A stretch of DNA of 64,000 nucleotides, from assembly GCA_963556145.1 (NCBI GenBank), contig OY744465.1:1364001-1428000 (forward strand), read 5' to 3'. The notes below the pieces were generated by a model. That model made no database searches. It saw nothing but the letters and a program-made list of their open reading frames with translations, and was not told where the DNA came from. Of the stretch, positions 32,101 through 43,190 are shown one piece after another. Both the position numbers and the translations under genes were made by a program. Numbering within the stretch: position 1 is the stretch's first letter; each line of letters starts with the position of its first letter. The stretch is from Hygrocybe punicea. Lineage: Eukaryota; Basidiomycota; Agaricomycetes; Agaricales; Hygrophoraceae.

Positions 32101-33296
32101 GGACAAGCTGTTGCGAACACGACACCGTATCTTCCTGGTTCTTTTGACCACCCTCCTCGGAATCCGGCAGAAAAAATCAACAGTGGATACAAAGCCTGAG
32201 AGTTTCTTATTTACTTCTACAGTCTCAGCCCTGCCCTCTTTTATGATGTGCTACCAAAAAAATACTGGTGACACTTCTGCAAACTCATCTATGGAATGAG
32301 GTTACTACTGCAGAGACGGAGATCCACAGAAGACCTCAATAGTGTCCATGGATCACTAAAAGAATATGCCTACGAGTTCAAGACTTTATATTACCAGCGC
32401 AAGCCTTATCGTATACACTTTGTACGTCCAGCAATTCACACACTTTGCCATATGGGGCCTGAAATTGCGTGGGTGGGACCTGGTTGTCATTCATCACAAT
32501 GGACCATTGAGCATACAATTGGAAACTTAGGCAAGGAGATCAAGCAGCATTCAAACCCTTTTGCCAATCTTGCTCAATGAGGTCTCTGCTGTTCACAAAC
32601 CAATGCTCTCAAGGCGATGCTTCCAGATTTGGACCCTCCCAAAAACCCGTTTCCATGAGGGTCAATTGATCTAGGTGACTCTTATGTGCTTCTGAGAGCC
32701 AAGGACACCACCTCACGTCTTGTCCCACCAGCCGAGGCAGCCGCTATCAAAACGTACCTTGCCCACCATGATGTCGTTCACAATAATGACATTTACGTAA
32801 CAAAGTGGTCTCGCCTCAGCCTTCTGAATGGCCAGATTGCATGATTGGGATGGAAAGAGCATCAGAAGCCTTTAGAGAAAGCTTGGATGGCTCAACAAAT
32901 CAAGGTAAGTCACATAATACTTTGTGTATTTACAATTCTGTTCAGGTTTGATACTAGCTTTGACACAATGATCAGCTCATATTGGCCAAAGCACACTATT
33001 ACTTTCAACTGCGAGTTAATGACGAGGTAAAAACCCTTGCCATTGTGACAAGGTTTGGTCCTCCCAATCCTTGGCTCTTCGAAGCATCTAGAACAGTTCT
33101 CTATTCTTGCAAAAGTTTAGATGACGAGGGACTGGTTGTTGTTGACACATGTGAGATTCTTTCTGTCATTTCCATGGTCCCACATAGGCCAGAGATTCCA
33201 GGAAAAGTGGTAGAAGACAGGTATTTCCTACACAAGAAAATTGGGCTGGAAGTTGCAAAAATGGGTGGATACAATGAATTGTTTACACCGGAATAG
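29148..33296 (+). pseudogene. Plavaka-type transposase (CMC superfamily), broken
   Basis: The protein order matches Plavaka transposases of mushrooms. An acidic N-terminus is followed by HDMCINSCIAYTGPW, CHFCHEPRYD, TFPIGPQLQVLWRT, SGDMVLMLSVDRAQLYK, then YYPARLKPDNYTEAGCDH, SLDVMHLPALNIPDLK, GPGCHSSQWTIEHTIGNLGK, and a last exon ending MGGYNELFTPE at 33296. It should catalyse cut-and-paste transposition with a DDE core. Damage: frame change near 29340, a 1003 bp hAT-like insertion at 30627, in-frame stops at 31675-31677, 32197-32199, near 32271, 32578-32580, 32656 and about 32842. One intron (about 32905-32970) before the last exon is still recognisable. No terminal repeats of the host element were located. 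Confidence 0.9.
30627..31629 (+). mobile_element. hAT-like non-autonomous element, GGATACGG-word family (1003 bp)
   Basis: Ends are TAGGCTATGGCA and TGCCATTGCCTA. The flanks GCCTAACT (30619-30626) and GCCCAACT (31630-31637) match at 7 of 8, and removing the insert rejoins the Plavaka frame. Subterminal words are GGATACGGAT, ATCCGTATCC and CCCATGGATA. The inside has GAGAGGGTGGTGCGCCCACC followed by a donor-like GTACATG, the same core as in the GGGTACGG family. No protein gene is supported. Confidence 0.88.
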
Positions 33297-33411
33297 TTTT
33301 ATTGCATTAAACTTTGATTAATACACAATATGAAACTAAGGATGACATGGAGAACGAGTCTCATTGGACAACAATTCATTAACAACATGAACGACGTGAG
33401 GGATTGGAATA

Positions 33412-35085
33412 CGTCTATACTACCATCTTAGCACATTTGGATGGGTTCTGATTCTCTTTGCCTTCAGTATACCTACTGCACTTCGGAACAGCTTGATATC
33501 CTCTAATATCGGGGCTGCCGGAATTCTTGATGATAGAATTGTCTTGACTGTGAGGTAGGGCACGTCTCAGAAGTAATTTGGAAGGATTGGCAATCAAGAG
33601 TGTGTCATCTTCGCATACATCCTCCTGGCTTTCTAATCTCCTGATATTCACAACGAGCGTTGCAGTCTATAGAAAGGATAGTATATGAGAGGCAGAACCA
33701 TAGATAAGATTTACCTTGTGAATGGCTTCCTGAAGGCTGGTTGTTTTGGGAAATGTTACCGCATATGCAGTATACTCCAACGTGAGCTGTTTGATGTTTA
33801 GAATGATAAGGTTGTCAAAGAGGGTTGCCGTTATTGTAGAATCGAGACTGACTTTGATACAGAGCATCTACAGATTTGTCAAGATTGAATATAAAGCATG
33901 ATATAACTCAAGCTTACCTTCTCCAGTTTCCTAACGTGTAAGGTTGACCACAGGTACGGGTCAACCCGCGGTATTTCCAAAACAGGTTGCGCGGGTATGG
34001 GTATGGTTGCCAAATACAGCACCCGTGACCAAACCGTGACCCGTACCCGCGGTTTCACGGTTTTCAACGGGTTAGCAACAACGATAGGGCCATACACCCT
34101 CAGGTATGTTTCTTTCATCATTTAACACTATTCTAATCCTTTTTTTCAGGTAACAACAACACTGACTCGAGCACGACACGTCACCGCACCACAAGAGGCC
34201 ATCTCGGCCCCACTCGTTGACATCCTGGCCCTCTCGTTAACACCCTGACAACAACAACAACCACAACACAATGGGAAGGCAGGAAAGAAGCCAGCCAGAG
34301 AGGTGGTGCACCCACCCTCTGGCTGTCAGGTACGTCTCAGTGTCTTTTGTCATTATATCATTGCTGATGCCATTCTTTTTAGTTTCATTATTTTCTTTTG
34401 TAAACTACGACAACAACACAACAACAACAACAACAACGCCCTCACCGCGTCTTGGCACCCCATCGTCAACATCTCCTACCCCCTCGCCCCTTCGTCAACA
34501 TCTCGGCCTCTCGGTCTCCCACCGACCCCCTCGTCAACATCTCCCACTCTTGCATCAATAACTTGGCACCCCTCAGCAACGTCTCCCACCTCTCGTTAAT
34601 GCCCCGACTCTCGCTAACAACGACACGCCCCGAAGACGTGATGACGACGCGACAGGATGCGTACAACACGACCAACCTGTGTTTGAGACACAGGTTGGTC
34701 GTATTCGTGGTCACTCCACCTCGCGCACCGCAACTGGTGTCAATTGACATCAGTGTGGTCAGCACGAGGTAGTGGTAATACCACCGCAGCACCACTGCGG
34801 TTAGAGGAGACGGGTACGGGTTGAACCCGTTGGGGGTGCGGTTTTGGCGGGTGCGGGTGCGGTGTTAGCCGAGCCAACCTGTCCGAGACCCGTGGTCAAC
34901 CCTAGTAACGTGCACGCAATATATTCCATTGTCAGGCCCAAGTTCGAGAATACCGATGTTTACAAGAGAGATATTATTGAGGATGGGTAGGGACACTGCA
35001 GGCATCATAGTTGAGTGCAATGACCGTGATGTATGTGACAGAGTTCCGACAAATTTGACCTTTGACATCGATGTCCACCTTCAAT
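33412..35085 (-). pseudogene. Small multi-exon gene of unknown function, split by a hAT-like insertion
   Basis: Reading the minus strand, an exon from about 35085 ends with NGIYCVHV at the insertion. It resumes after it with RKLEK, followed by introns (about 33870-33918 and 33668-33714) and exons with LDSTITATLFDNLIILNI and then NIRRLESQEDVCEDD...KCAKMVV. Without the insert the frame is continuous for about 190 residues, so the gene was intact until the insertion. I recognise no domain. It lies convergent to the Plavaka gene, with its stop about 115 bp past that stop, and may be a passenger gene of the same element. Confidence 0.55.
33939..34904 (+). mobile_element. hAT-like non-autonomous element, GGGTACGG-word family, copy B (966 bp)
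   Basis: Same length and nearly the same sequence as 26216-27181. Flanks CTAACGTG (33931-33938) and GTAACGTG (34905-34912) agree at 7 of 8 bases, the difference falling next to the left end as in copy A. It interrupts an exon of the small minus-strand gene. The same intron-like pieces and AGGTGGTGCACCCACC box are present. Confidence 0.87.
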
Positions 35086-37071
35086 TTCTCCCCCAATTTC
35101 CCTTCAATGAACCAGTTTGATTCATCATCTTCATGCATGTCAATGTTGACACCGACACCCCATTTTAATTTTCAGTTTGATTCATCTGAGACATCTTCTG
35201 CAACGTTGTCACCTGAACTCCAGCTGGATCCTGCTTTTAGTCCGGAAACAAGAATCTTTGATTCTATTGTACCATTCAACTTTCTTTCTAATGTCAGGAA
35301 TACTAACTGATCTGTTCAGACCCCTCATTCGAATGCAGATAATGTTTCTCGTGCAATCGCAAAAGCAAATCACTCTGTCCTGATGCAGTCAAAGAATGCT
35401 GCCTACCTTCAAGTTTAACAACTTCTCTTGAACGCCCAGAAAGACTTAGATCTCTTGAAAAAAGAAAACTACAGGCTTGTTATCAAGAAAGAGACCTATA
35501 AGTACATCATCAGATCTCTTGAATTTTAATTGATAAATATGGCGCTATAGGACCACATATATGACACTAGCAAATTCTGTACCCTGCCTGTTCTCGCTCT
35601 CCAACCCTCTTGCCATTCCGTCAAGTTCTTTGCCATTATCCTCCAGCCTGGGACTCTTGGAACAGTCGTAATAAAGGTGTCACAAATCTAGATGAACCAA
35701 AGTAGAAACAAGGAAGGTCCTGCGCATCTGAAGGTATTAATGTGAAAATGTTATATGTTATTGACAAGGAAGGCACACCAGTTGATGGTCACCAAGCGAT
35801 TGTGATTCATGCAGTAGCGCATTCAATCTGGAGTCAATTATTGGCTAATGGAGTTGCACTGCTGACTTGGATGGCAGATTCCACTCTCGCAGTCATTGAT
35901 CACTACAGGCACGAAATGCAGGAATGGTGTGAAGAACTTCGACTTTGTGCAGGCAGTTGGAAAGCAGATCAAATTGCCATCGACTATTACTCATCCTGGC
36001 GAAAAGGAAAGATGAAGAAAGGTAAATTTAATCATATGGGGAAACAAGAGGAGCAAGATGGTGAAGATGACAAAGACGATGAGGAAGATGATGAGGAAGA
36101 GAAGGAGAATGACAACCTTGATGTTGTTCTCCACTCAAAGCGCAAGCCGAAGACATTGGATCATTCTGTGCATAAGAAGCATAAGGGAGAAAATGCAGTG
36201 GGTGTGCAGGTGCCAGATAAGGTTAAACCGGCAGCCCATATTCCAAAGGCAGGTGGATTACGGCCAAAAGTCAAGGTATTCCAAAATCAAGTGCACACAT
36301 ATATGTCACTAATCGGTGATATTCACGCAGATTAATAATCCACTGTAAGTCAAATTGTTCCTACTGTGTCCAAGTCGCAATATACTGATATACAATCAGC
36401 GCTAGGAAACCAGCAGGGTCCGCTCCGACCTCTTCTGATCAAATGGCAACTTCTGGGTCTGTCACGGGAGTCTCAACAGCTGCCCCAGCCTCCATGATGT
36501 TGACTGAATCATCTGGAGTTGCTTCGCTTGGTTCTGGTTCTGTCGCGGATGCATCAGTGGATGGTGCCTGGGCCTCCATTATGTCGACTGAATCACCCAA
36601 AACCCTCAGTACATCTGCACCACTGGATTCCAAGGAAATGCCTAGCTCTGTTAACAACATGGCAACGGGAAGATCTAAAAAGAAAGTGAATACGGCTGAT
36701 AGGCCAATTATGCCAGGGGATAAAATCACACCTAAGTACACACTCTCTTTCACTTGTCTATTTTAGATCTAATTTGAAAACAAACAATAGGAACCTTTGC
36801 ATCGAAGAATAGCATGCTAATAACCCTGACGGAACACAAGGCCAATTCAAGAAATACTGGGACAATTTGTTGACTATAGATATGAAGGTAGCGCATGTGT
36901 CCCTGCTTGTCTAGTATGCAACTAATCTGTTTGACTTACAGAGACTTCAGAAGGCCGCAAAGGACGTGGTGAGCGCCCCGAAAATGCCATTCGACTATAA
37001 TGCTAACATCTTACTAGAAAGCGGCAGGATCAGCTACCAAGATGGCTACAGATATTGGATCGGCATTGTAG
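35060..37071 (+). CDS. Multi-exon gene of unknown function, acidic, TE-associated type
   Basis: The best part is 35742-36335, beginning MLYVIDKEGTPVDGHQA, then ELRLCAGSWKADQIA and an Asp/Glu run (EEDDEEEKE) followed by a basic tail. Further exons seem to follow at 36443-36740 (Ser/Thr-rich, then SKKKVNTADRPIMPGDKI) and 36790-37071 (NPDGTQGQFKKYW, then AAKDV, KAAGSATKMATDIG). Upstream open pieces at 35062-35310 may be earlier exons. Similar 'Y-D-G-P-V-G...LCxxSWKAD' proteins are common near transposons in mushroom genomes as I recall, without a known function. Exon limits are approximate and one in-frame stop near 36807 may mark decay. Confidence 0.45.
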
Positions 37072-37080
37072 AGGAAAGGG

Positions 37081-37415
37081 GATGCAAGGGGATGCAAGGG
37101 AAATGAAAACAAGGGTCGGGAATGGATTATGAGCATGGGCGAAGCAAGGACCGGGGAAACGAGCAGGAGGAATAGAACGGAACAACTGTATTTTAATCGA
37201 TGCGAATCAAGTGGATTCAGAATTGTTTCTGGAGCATTGCTTGATATAATGCGATACAGATTGAATTAATTCCAGGATATGAATGTAGATAGCGGTGAAT
37301 TGATCTAACTGCAATTCTACTGATTCTATGTTCAAATTTGTGATTCTCACTGATTCTCATGAGTTAACTCAATTTGAATTGATGGATATCGCTACATATT
37401 GATGGACTTTTCACT
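37081..37415. other. No gene seen
   Basis: It starts with three short GGGGATGCAA repeats, then AT-rich sequence with TTGAATTGAT words, up to the minisatellite. No open frame or repeat family is recognised. Confidence 0.4.
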
Positions 37416-37549
37416 GAATGACAGCAACCACTGCTGCCAACTGGCAGTAGAATGACAACAACAACAACCGCAACCACAACCACTGCCAACTGGCAGCAGC
37501 AGCAGGACAACAACAACAACGGCCACCACCACTGCCAACTGGCAGTAGG

Positions 37550-37592
<43 letters not shown>

Positions 37593-38110
37593 CTGCAATG
37601 ACAACAACAACAACTGCAACGATGACTGCTGCCAACTAGCAGCAGCAAGCAAGATGATGATGATGGTGGCCACCAGCACTGCCAACTGGCAGCCGCAAGC
37701 AGGGCGACGATGACAATGACTGCTGTCACCACTGCCAACTGGCGGCAGGAGCAGGATGACGATGACGATGACCCACCACCCACCACCCACTGGCAGTGAC
37801 AGCCACAGGATGATGTTGGCCACCACCACTGCCAACTGGCAGCAGCAGCAGCAGCAGCAGCAGAATGTCACTGTTGGAGTGGTGGTGCCTGGTCAGTCAC
37901 GTGCCTTGGTCCCACGGTTGACCTTAGTCAGTAGGCATCCAGATGTGATAGATAGACTCATCCTGTGATATCAATCCTGTTCCGCTTGACTCCTGCATGA
38001 GCTCCCAGAGAGGTCCGTCGGACCTCTCCACCGTGCCAAAATTGGCAGCAGCAGCAGCAGGGCGACAACCATGACCGCGACCACGACCACCCACTGGCAG
38101 CAGCGGTGTT
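37416..38110. repeat. CTGCCAACTGGCAG minisatellite
   Basis: Units of roughly 40-60 bp combine CTGCCAACTGGCAG (6+6 bp inverted repeat with AC spacer) with CAGCAGCAGCAGGA and (AAC)n runs. It is the inverted relative of the arrays at 25775-26215 and 27182-27320. A (CAACAA)n run near 37550-37600 and a (CAG)n run near 37845-37862 are embedded. Frames on the minus strand (37364-37871) are low-complexity Cys/Val/Leu text and not called. Confidence 0.85.
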
Positions 38111-38159
38111 GGTGAGATGACAATGACATCAGTTGCAATGAAAGACAATGGGGGGCTTT

Positions 38160-38455
38160 GAATTACTGTATTTTGATATTCATTCAATCTAAGTAACTTT
38201 TCAAAAAAAAGGACTATAACTAACAAGCAGAGAAAAAAGTGTTGAAAGGTAATCCACATAACTTTTAAAAAGTTATGACAAACTGAGAAAAAATAGTCAA
38301 AAGGTATGAGAGAAAAAAAAGTACAAGAACTTTAAACTTTTTCAAGCTGTTAAAGTACCAAAAGGTGGAAAAGCCTGAAAAAAGTTGGCAAAAAAGTTGA
38401 GAAAAAGGTCAAGGTGTCAAAAGTGCAAAAAAGGGGATGTAAATTTACTGATGTG
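38160..38455 (-). mobile_element. Terminal fragment of the CTTTTTC-word element
   Basis: Reverse complement of 25475-25720 in organisation: words AAAAAGTT, AAAGGT and GAAAAAGGTCAAGGTGTC, ending GGGGATGTAAATTTACTGATGT at about 38455. The other end was not found upstream. Sequence 38456-38644 after it holds nothing I recognise. Confidence 0.6.
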
Positions 38456-39616
38456 GGCTGCCTTCATGGCCTTAGTGATTTGGATAGCAATCTACATTAA
38501 GTCCCTCACCAACTTGTTCACCTACGTTGACAACACCTTTTCTTTTGAGGTATCTGGCTGTCTCACTGGATTTGTTCTATCCTAGCTTCAAGCTGGACAG
38601 ACCAAGCTCCGATATCTAGCTATTCATGTGCTCCCTAAGCAGAGTCGATTAGTCTACGGTAGACCAAATGGTCACAGTTCAATTTCATCAGTAGATCACG
38701 TTTCTAATTGTCTGACTGACAATGTCATTATAAGTGCCTTGTAGTACTAGTACCCATAGTAGTATCAATATAATCTTATAAGAATCTATCTATCAACAGA
38801 GCTCAAATTCACAGCGTGACGGGAACAAATGTATGACCATTTTAAGCAACTAATTAGGTACAGGTGGGGGAGTTCTATTATAAGGTGGGTGCAGAGGGGG
38901 GGAAGTATGGTATAGGAGGGTGTGGAAGGGCATAGGTGGGTGGTGGAGTGGGGGAGAGCATGGGAGGGTGAAGGAGAGCATTGGGGGTGCAGGAGAGCAT
39001 GGGAGGGTGCGAGAGAGCTGTGGGAGGGTGCAGGAGGACCCAGAAGGTGCGGGGTGCTGTGGGAGGGCACAGTGCATTGTTGGAGGGGTACAGCATTGTG
39101 GGAAGGGTCAGGGTGTTGTTGGAGGCATGCAGGGCGTTGTGGGATGGTGCAGGGGGATGCAGGGGGTTGTTGGAAGGTGTGAGAAGTGCAGGAGCATGCA
39201 GGAGGGCACGGGGGTTTGTGGGAGGGCGCGGGATGTCGTGGGAGGGTGCAGGGTGTTGCAGGAGGGTGAAAGGTGTTGTGGGAGGGTGCGGGGGGATGTT
39301 GTGGGGGTGCGGGGTGTTGTGGGAGGGTGTGAGAGGAGGACTTGGGAGGGCACGGGAAGGTGTTGAATTGTGTGAGGGTTGGAGAGTGGTTTGTGAGAGG
39401 TGTGAGAATGTTTTAAGGTGCAGGAATGCATGGAAGAGTGTGGGAGGGCATAGGAGGATGTGGGAGGGCGTGGCAGGTGTGAGAATGTAGGTTGAAAATG
39501 ACAAGCTGAATGAAAAAAAAGGAGGGGGTTAGCGGACACGGCTATAAATCAGGACAACAATTAATGCACCTTTTGCAAGCCATAGTATCAACCCATGTCT
39601 GCAGACCCTGCATCGG

Positions 39617-39797
39617 TGTGGTGAACGTTGCCTTTGTAGGTGCAGAATTGTGTTTGCGAGCACTGTCAATGGGATAGAAACCCAAAACTCAACTTGTTTG
39701 TGACTATTTACAACAGCCACTACATACAAATGATAGAACAAATAAGGAATATGGTAAAATGAGTGAATACGTACCCAGAGATATATATGTCTCTACA
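39617..39797 (-). repeat. LTR (left) of the small LTR element
   Basis: 181 bp, TG...CA ends, directly after TCGG. On the minus-strand reading this is the 3' LTR. Confidence 0.82.
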
Positions 39798-40149
39798 TCC
39801 AGTAGGGACACAAATAGAGACTGTCCCCAGTCTCACACAAGGCAAGGAAGAAAGAAATAGTGAAAAGAAAAAGGGAGGGAGGGAAGGGACAATACTGAAA
39901 ACAAAACAAACAAAACAAAAACAAAAACAAAAATCCAATCAACTCAACACGAATCTTCCAACACAAAGTCTTCCAACTTCTCCAACCGATCCACCAACTT
40001 TACCAACTTTTGCTCCAGAACCTTGAGGGCCTTAAAGGATAACAATGCTGACTCGATGTAGAGATTGATATCTCTCTGCATGCGTATTCTCTTATTTTCT
40101 ATTGTTACAGTTTACCTTATCTTCTTTACAATCCCACTTCACCATTTCT

Positions 40150-41883
40150 TCACCACAGTCCATTTATAGATACTATACAGTACCTATATAGTGGCTTGTG
40201 TACATAGTTACAAACAAGTTGAGTTTTGGGTTTTGACCCCACTGACAACAATCTCGCACACCCCAAATCCGCGCCTACCCAGGCCGCGTTCACCACATCG
40301 AGCGCAAGCAAAGTCGCAGCAGGTATGTTGTCAGTGGCAAACGTGGATGTAGGCAGCATGCCCTGGCCTGCTTCTGGGGATAACGACAAGGGTGTAGTGG
40401 GTACAAAGTCATGGAGCAGCAGTGCATGGGCGTAGCAGGACGGGATCGAGCGCGGGGTCATGGTATGGGCTACCAAATGGGCCTGTGAGGCTCTGTGGGG
40501 TGGATCATGGGCGTGCGGGGTTGACTGGGGTAGTGGGTGATGTGGTGTGTTGGGGGCATTGAAGAAGGAGGGGGGCAGACTCGTTTGGGATGGGAGGGGG
40601 CCGTACAGAGGCGCTGGGGCATGAACATGGGCATAGGGGCTGGTCTGTGGGTCCGGTGTTGGTCCTGGATGATGGAACGCAGGGGCCAATGGTGGGGCGA
40701 TGTGGGATGGCGTTGGGGGCTCGAACGTGGCAGGGGTGGCTTGTACAGCATCACGGAGGGTGATATGGGGGTCCTGGTGGTGGTATGTGGCTGCCGGGGG
40801 TTGAAACGAGAGCGGAACGGGGGCGGATGTGTCGATATGTGCGCAGACGCATTTTTCTGGCGACGGTGTGCGGTCAAACGGTGAGGGCACATCACGGTTC
40901 ACTTCTGAGGGTGACAGCGAGAGCGTAGATGGTGACGGCAGATGAAACGAGATGGAAACGGGGGTGGATGCGTCAATACGTGTCGAAAACGGCGTCTGTT
41001 GGGTGTAGGTGGGGCTTTCTGGTGATGGCACGGGGACAGACGGTGGGAGCATGTCACAGTTCGCCTCTGGGGATGACAGCAAGGGCGTAGGTGCAGACAG
41101 TGGGTGAAACAAGACAGAAACAGAGGTGGATGTGTCAATATGCATCCTGCCCTCGCATTGGCGCACGTGGATGCGTTTTCCTGCGCGGCAACCATGGGAA
41201 CGATGGGGGGCGTACCTATGACCGTACATGCAACATCCATTGCATTGGGTTTGTCTTCCTTCATCTACGAATCGTCCGTTACGTGTCGGACGCGTGTGAG
41301 GTGCTCCTTGTTGGACAGGCTTGTTGTGGCCATTTTGGGGCTTTCCAGGTGCGGTTTTTAGACCGGAATCGGTGGGGCATCGACTTCCTGGTCCGTTGGA
41401 TGCGTTAGAGTGAGTGTGGGTGGGGGAACTAGTGAAATAAAAGGAAAAAGCAAAGGGGGGGGAGTATTGAACACCGCATGACGTGGCTGTGACACCGTGA
41501 CAAAAAGGCCAAAAGGCCGAGTTCTGCAGCCCAGGAGGCGCGACCGGTATGAAATAACCATACGGAGGCGTCGAAAACATCGGAAATGGTACTAAGAGCT
41601 GATGGAGGACTGGAGGTGCTTGAAATGTTGCCGAATATGGGGTGCTGTTGGCTATGGGGCGCTGTTGCTGCCAGAAAGAGGGAGAAGTGCCAAAATGGTG
41701 AAGTAAAAGAGGTAAAAGTTGAAGAAGAGGTTGACAACTCCTTGCGGTGGACTCCAGATGTGGTGAACGCTGCCTTTGTAGGCGCGGAATCGTGTTTGCG
41801 AGCACTGTCAATGGGATAGAAACCCAAAACTCAACTTGTTTGTGACTATTTACAACAGCCACTACATACAAATGATAGAACAA
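40150..41883 (-). CDS. Pro-rich open frame inside the small LTR element, unknown function
   Basis: 577 codons are open, the first ~45 inside the LTR, so the real start may be a later Met (for example MFSTPPYGYF). The middle has a Cys/His cluster, CNGCCMYGHRYAPHRSHGC. It is followed by three diverged ~50-residue repeats with an IDTSTPVS-like start and a SPE/SPSE centre, then Pro/His-rich text. The C-terminus reads through the inverted LTR piece. It resembles neither Gag with a CCHC knuckle nor any Pol. It may be a captured host coding segment. That it stays open over 1.7 kb is suggestive but could reflect composition. Confidence 0.45.
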   Translation of the reverse strand: MFYHLYVVAVVNSHKQVEFWVSIPLTVLANTIPRLQRQRSPHLESTARSCQPLLQLLPLLLHHFGTSPSFWQQQRPIANSTPYSATFQAPPVLHQLLVPFPMFSTPPYGYFIPVAPPGLQNSAFWPFCHGVTATSCGVQYSPPFAFSFYFTSSPTHTHSNASNGPGSRCPTDSGLKTAPGKPQNGHNKPVQQGAPHTRPTRNGRFVDEGRQTQCNGCCMYGHRYAPHRSHGCRAGKRIHVRQCEGRMHIDTSTSVSVLFHPLSAPTPLLSSPEANCDMLPPSVPVPSPESPTYTQQTPFSTRIDASTPVSISFHLPSPSTLSLSPSEVNRDVPSPFDRTPSPEKCVCAHIDTSAPVPLSFQPPAATYHHQDPHITLRDAVQATPATFEPPTPSHIAPPLAPAFHHPGPTPDPQTSPYAHVHAPAPLYGPLPSQTSLPPSFFNAPNTPHHPLPQSTPHAHDPPHRASQAHLVAHTMTPRSIPSCYAHALLLHDFVPTTPLSLSPEAGQGMLPTSTFATDNIPAATLLALDVVNAAWVGADLGCARLLSVGSKPKTQLVCNYVHKPLYRYCIVSINGLW

Positions 41884-41939
41884 ATAAGGAATATGGTAAA
41901 ATGAGTGAATATGTACCCAGAGATATATATGTCTCTACA
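41759..41939 (-). repeat. LTR (right) of the small LTR element
   Basis: 181 bp, TG...CA ends, directly before TCGG. On the minus-strand reading this is the 5' LTR, with the primer-binding-like TGG just inside. Confidence 0.82.
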
Positions 41940-42089
41940 TCGGGCGCAATGAGAGGAGACTCACTGATAGAATGAAAGACTCGGACGCGAAAGAAAGTTG
42001 AACAAAACACGTGCACACAACAAAAAAAGATTACATTCCAACATTCGAGATACTCATCACCTAGTACTACAACACAATGAATTAAAATG

Positions 42090-42560
42090 CTAAAATGAGA
42101 TGGTACACCCAATAGCAAATGCCACCTCTCTAAGGAGTTGTTCTTGGGTTATTCCCGCAAGGTTAGCACGTCCATGATAAAACCTATAATATCTCTTTAG
42201 CTCCTCCAATGACATATTTCGGAGCTGGGTAGCATCATGTACGGGGTCCAAGTTTTTCTATGAAAGATAGGTATGGGCTCCACAAAGATACAGCAAATTC
42301 AAAAACTAACCTCAGAAGGCAGGGTCCCATCTCTTGTACACACCTCCTTGTAGGGCATGAGTGTACCATCGTGAGATTGGCAATTAGATATCTATGATGG
42401 AATATTCAAGGTGAAAATATTATAAGAGATATAATAACACACAATAGCAGTCACCCTTCATAGCACTTTGACTCCCCTATTCAGAGTCTTGACATCTTCC
42501 TTTACTTCCTTGATATCTTCTTTAACTCCTTTGACTTCGTCGTCACTTCAGTCCACCACT
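42090..42560 (-). CDS. Small multi-exon gene, possibly Mug135-like C-terminal domain
   Basis: Minus-strand exons: a coiled-coil-like piece (VKEDIKEVKEDVKTLNRGVK), then NCQSHDGTLMPYKEV, then LDPVHDATQLRNMSLEELKR ending at the stop 42090-42092. The layout (coiled coil, a polar 'DGT-P' segment, then a helical 'L-L-YY-FYHG' end) reminds me of the Mug135-like proteins common in mushroom genomes. Exon limits are approximate, and the 5' end was not found. Function unknown; TE association is inferred from location. Confidence 0.4.
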
Positions 42561-42619
42561 ATTGTACATCTAGTTAGATGTAACATAATGGTATGTTGTG
42601 TTCCATCTAAGTGTTCTAC

Positions 42620-43190
42620 CAGGCCTGGTCTTCCCAGGGACAATTTATTAGTCCCAGGGACATTTTACCCATGGGATATATTTTCAGACCAAGGCTAAAA
42701 TGGGACACTTTCAAAAGAGGCCCAGCGGATGATTAAATATCCCAAGGGATAATTTTAAAAGAGAACCATGGTCTAAATATAAGTACCATGGGATTCTAGA
42801 GCTTATATTTGGCTAAAGTAAGGGACAATATATATTTCAAGAAGCTACCAAATCTTAGTCCAAGGGATATGTTACCAATGCAGAAGAAGACTGTGGGACA
42901 CTAACTGGCACACAAATGCGTCCCATGGGACATTTAGTCTACTATGAATATTTCTCATGGGATACTTTGATTTTGAGGAAATATCCTATAGGACATTTAT
43001 TTGACCATGAATATTTCCCATGGGATGTAAATGTGTTCCATGGGATGCTTCCATTATATTGAACTTATACCACGGGACATTTATTCTACCATGGATATAG
43101 CCCATGGGATGTTTCCATTTGTTCATATTATACCATGGGACATTTCCATTTGTACATATTATACCATGGGGAGCCCTTTCAGCATATCTT
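42620..43190. repeat. TCCCATGGGA palindromic-word array, copy 1
   Basis: Repeated CCCATGGGA(T/C)ATTT words, often with AAATATCCCAAGGGATAATTTT-like partners. From about 42955 to 43180 it is the reverse complement of 55010-55245 with few changes. No coding sequence. It borders the alpha-kinase transposon. Confidence 0.8.

Larger units (their letters stand above)
39617..41939 (-). mobile_element. Small non-autonomous LTR element (2323 bp)
   Basis: Two 181 bp direct repeats (39617-39797, 41759-41939) start TGTGGTG and end CTACA, about five differences apart. The 4 bp TCGG is duplicated at 39613-39616 and 41940-41943. The uninterrupted relative at 55730-55760 shows the empty site. On the minus strand, two bases past the LTR, TGGAGTCCACCGC fits a tRNA-type primer-binding site, so transcription is probably leftward. 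No protease, RT or integrase. A degenerate, inverted ~125 bp piece of the LTR lies at about 40172-40297. Confidence 0.82.
38645..42055 (+). mobile_element. GA-rich minisatellite element, copy 1, carrying an LTR element
   Basis: Starts near TACGGTAGACCAAATGGTC and ends near CCAACATTCGAGATAC. The same sequence lies inverted at 55615-59515. The core (about 38885-39490) is an array of ~20 bp units like TGTTGTGGGAGGGTGCAGGG. Without the LTR insertion (39617-41939) the element is about 1.1 kb. The frames through the array (for example 38920-39366) are repeat-derived. No transposase or clear terminal repeats, so its mobility type is unknown. Confidence 0.65.

Noticed and set aside
37364..37871. Cys/Val/Leu-rich frames across the CAG/CAA minisatellite
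   Set aside because: Composition-driven text from simple repeats, with no conserved domain and several overlapping frames.
37416..38110. CRISPR-like array of regularly spaced palindromes
   Set aside because: Spacers are simple CAG/CAA repeats of variable length, and the context is a eukaryotic minisatellite.
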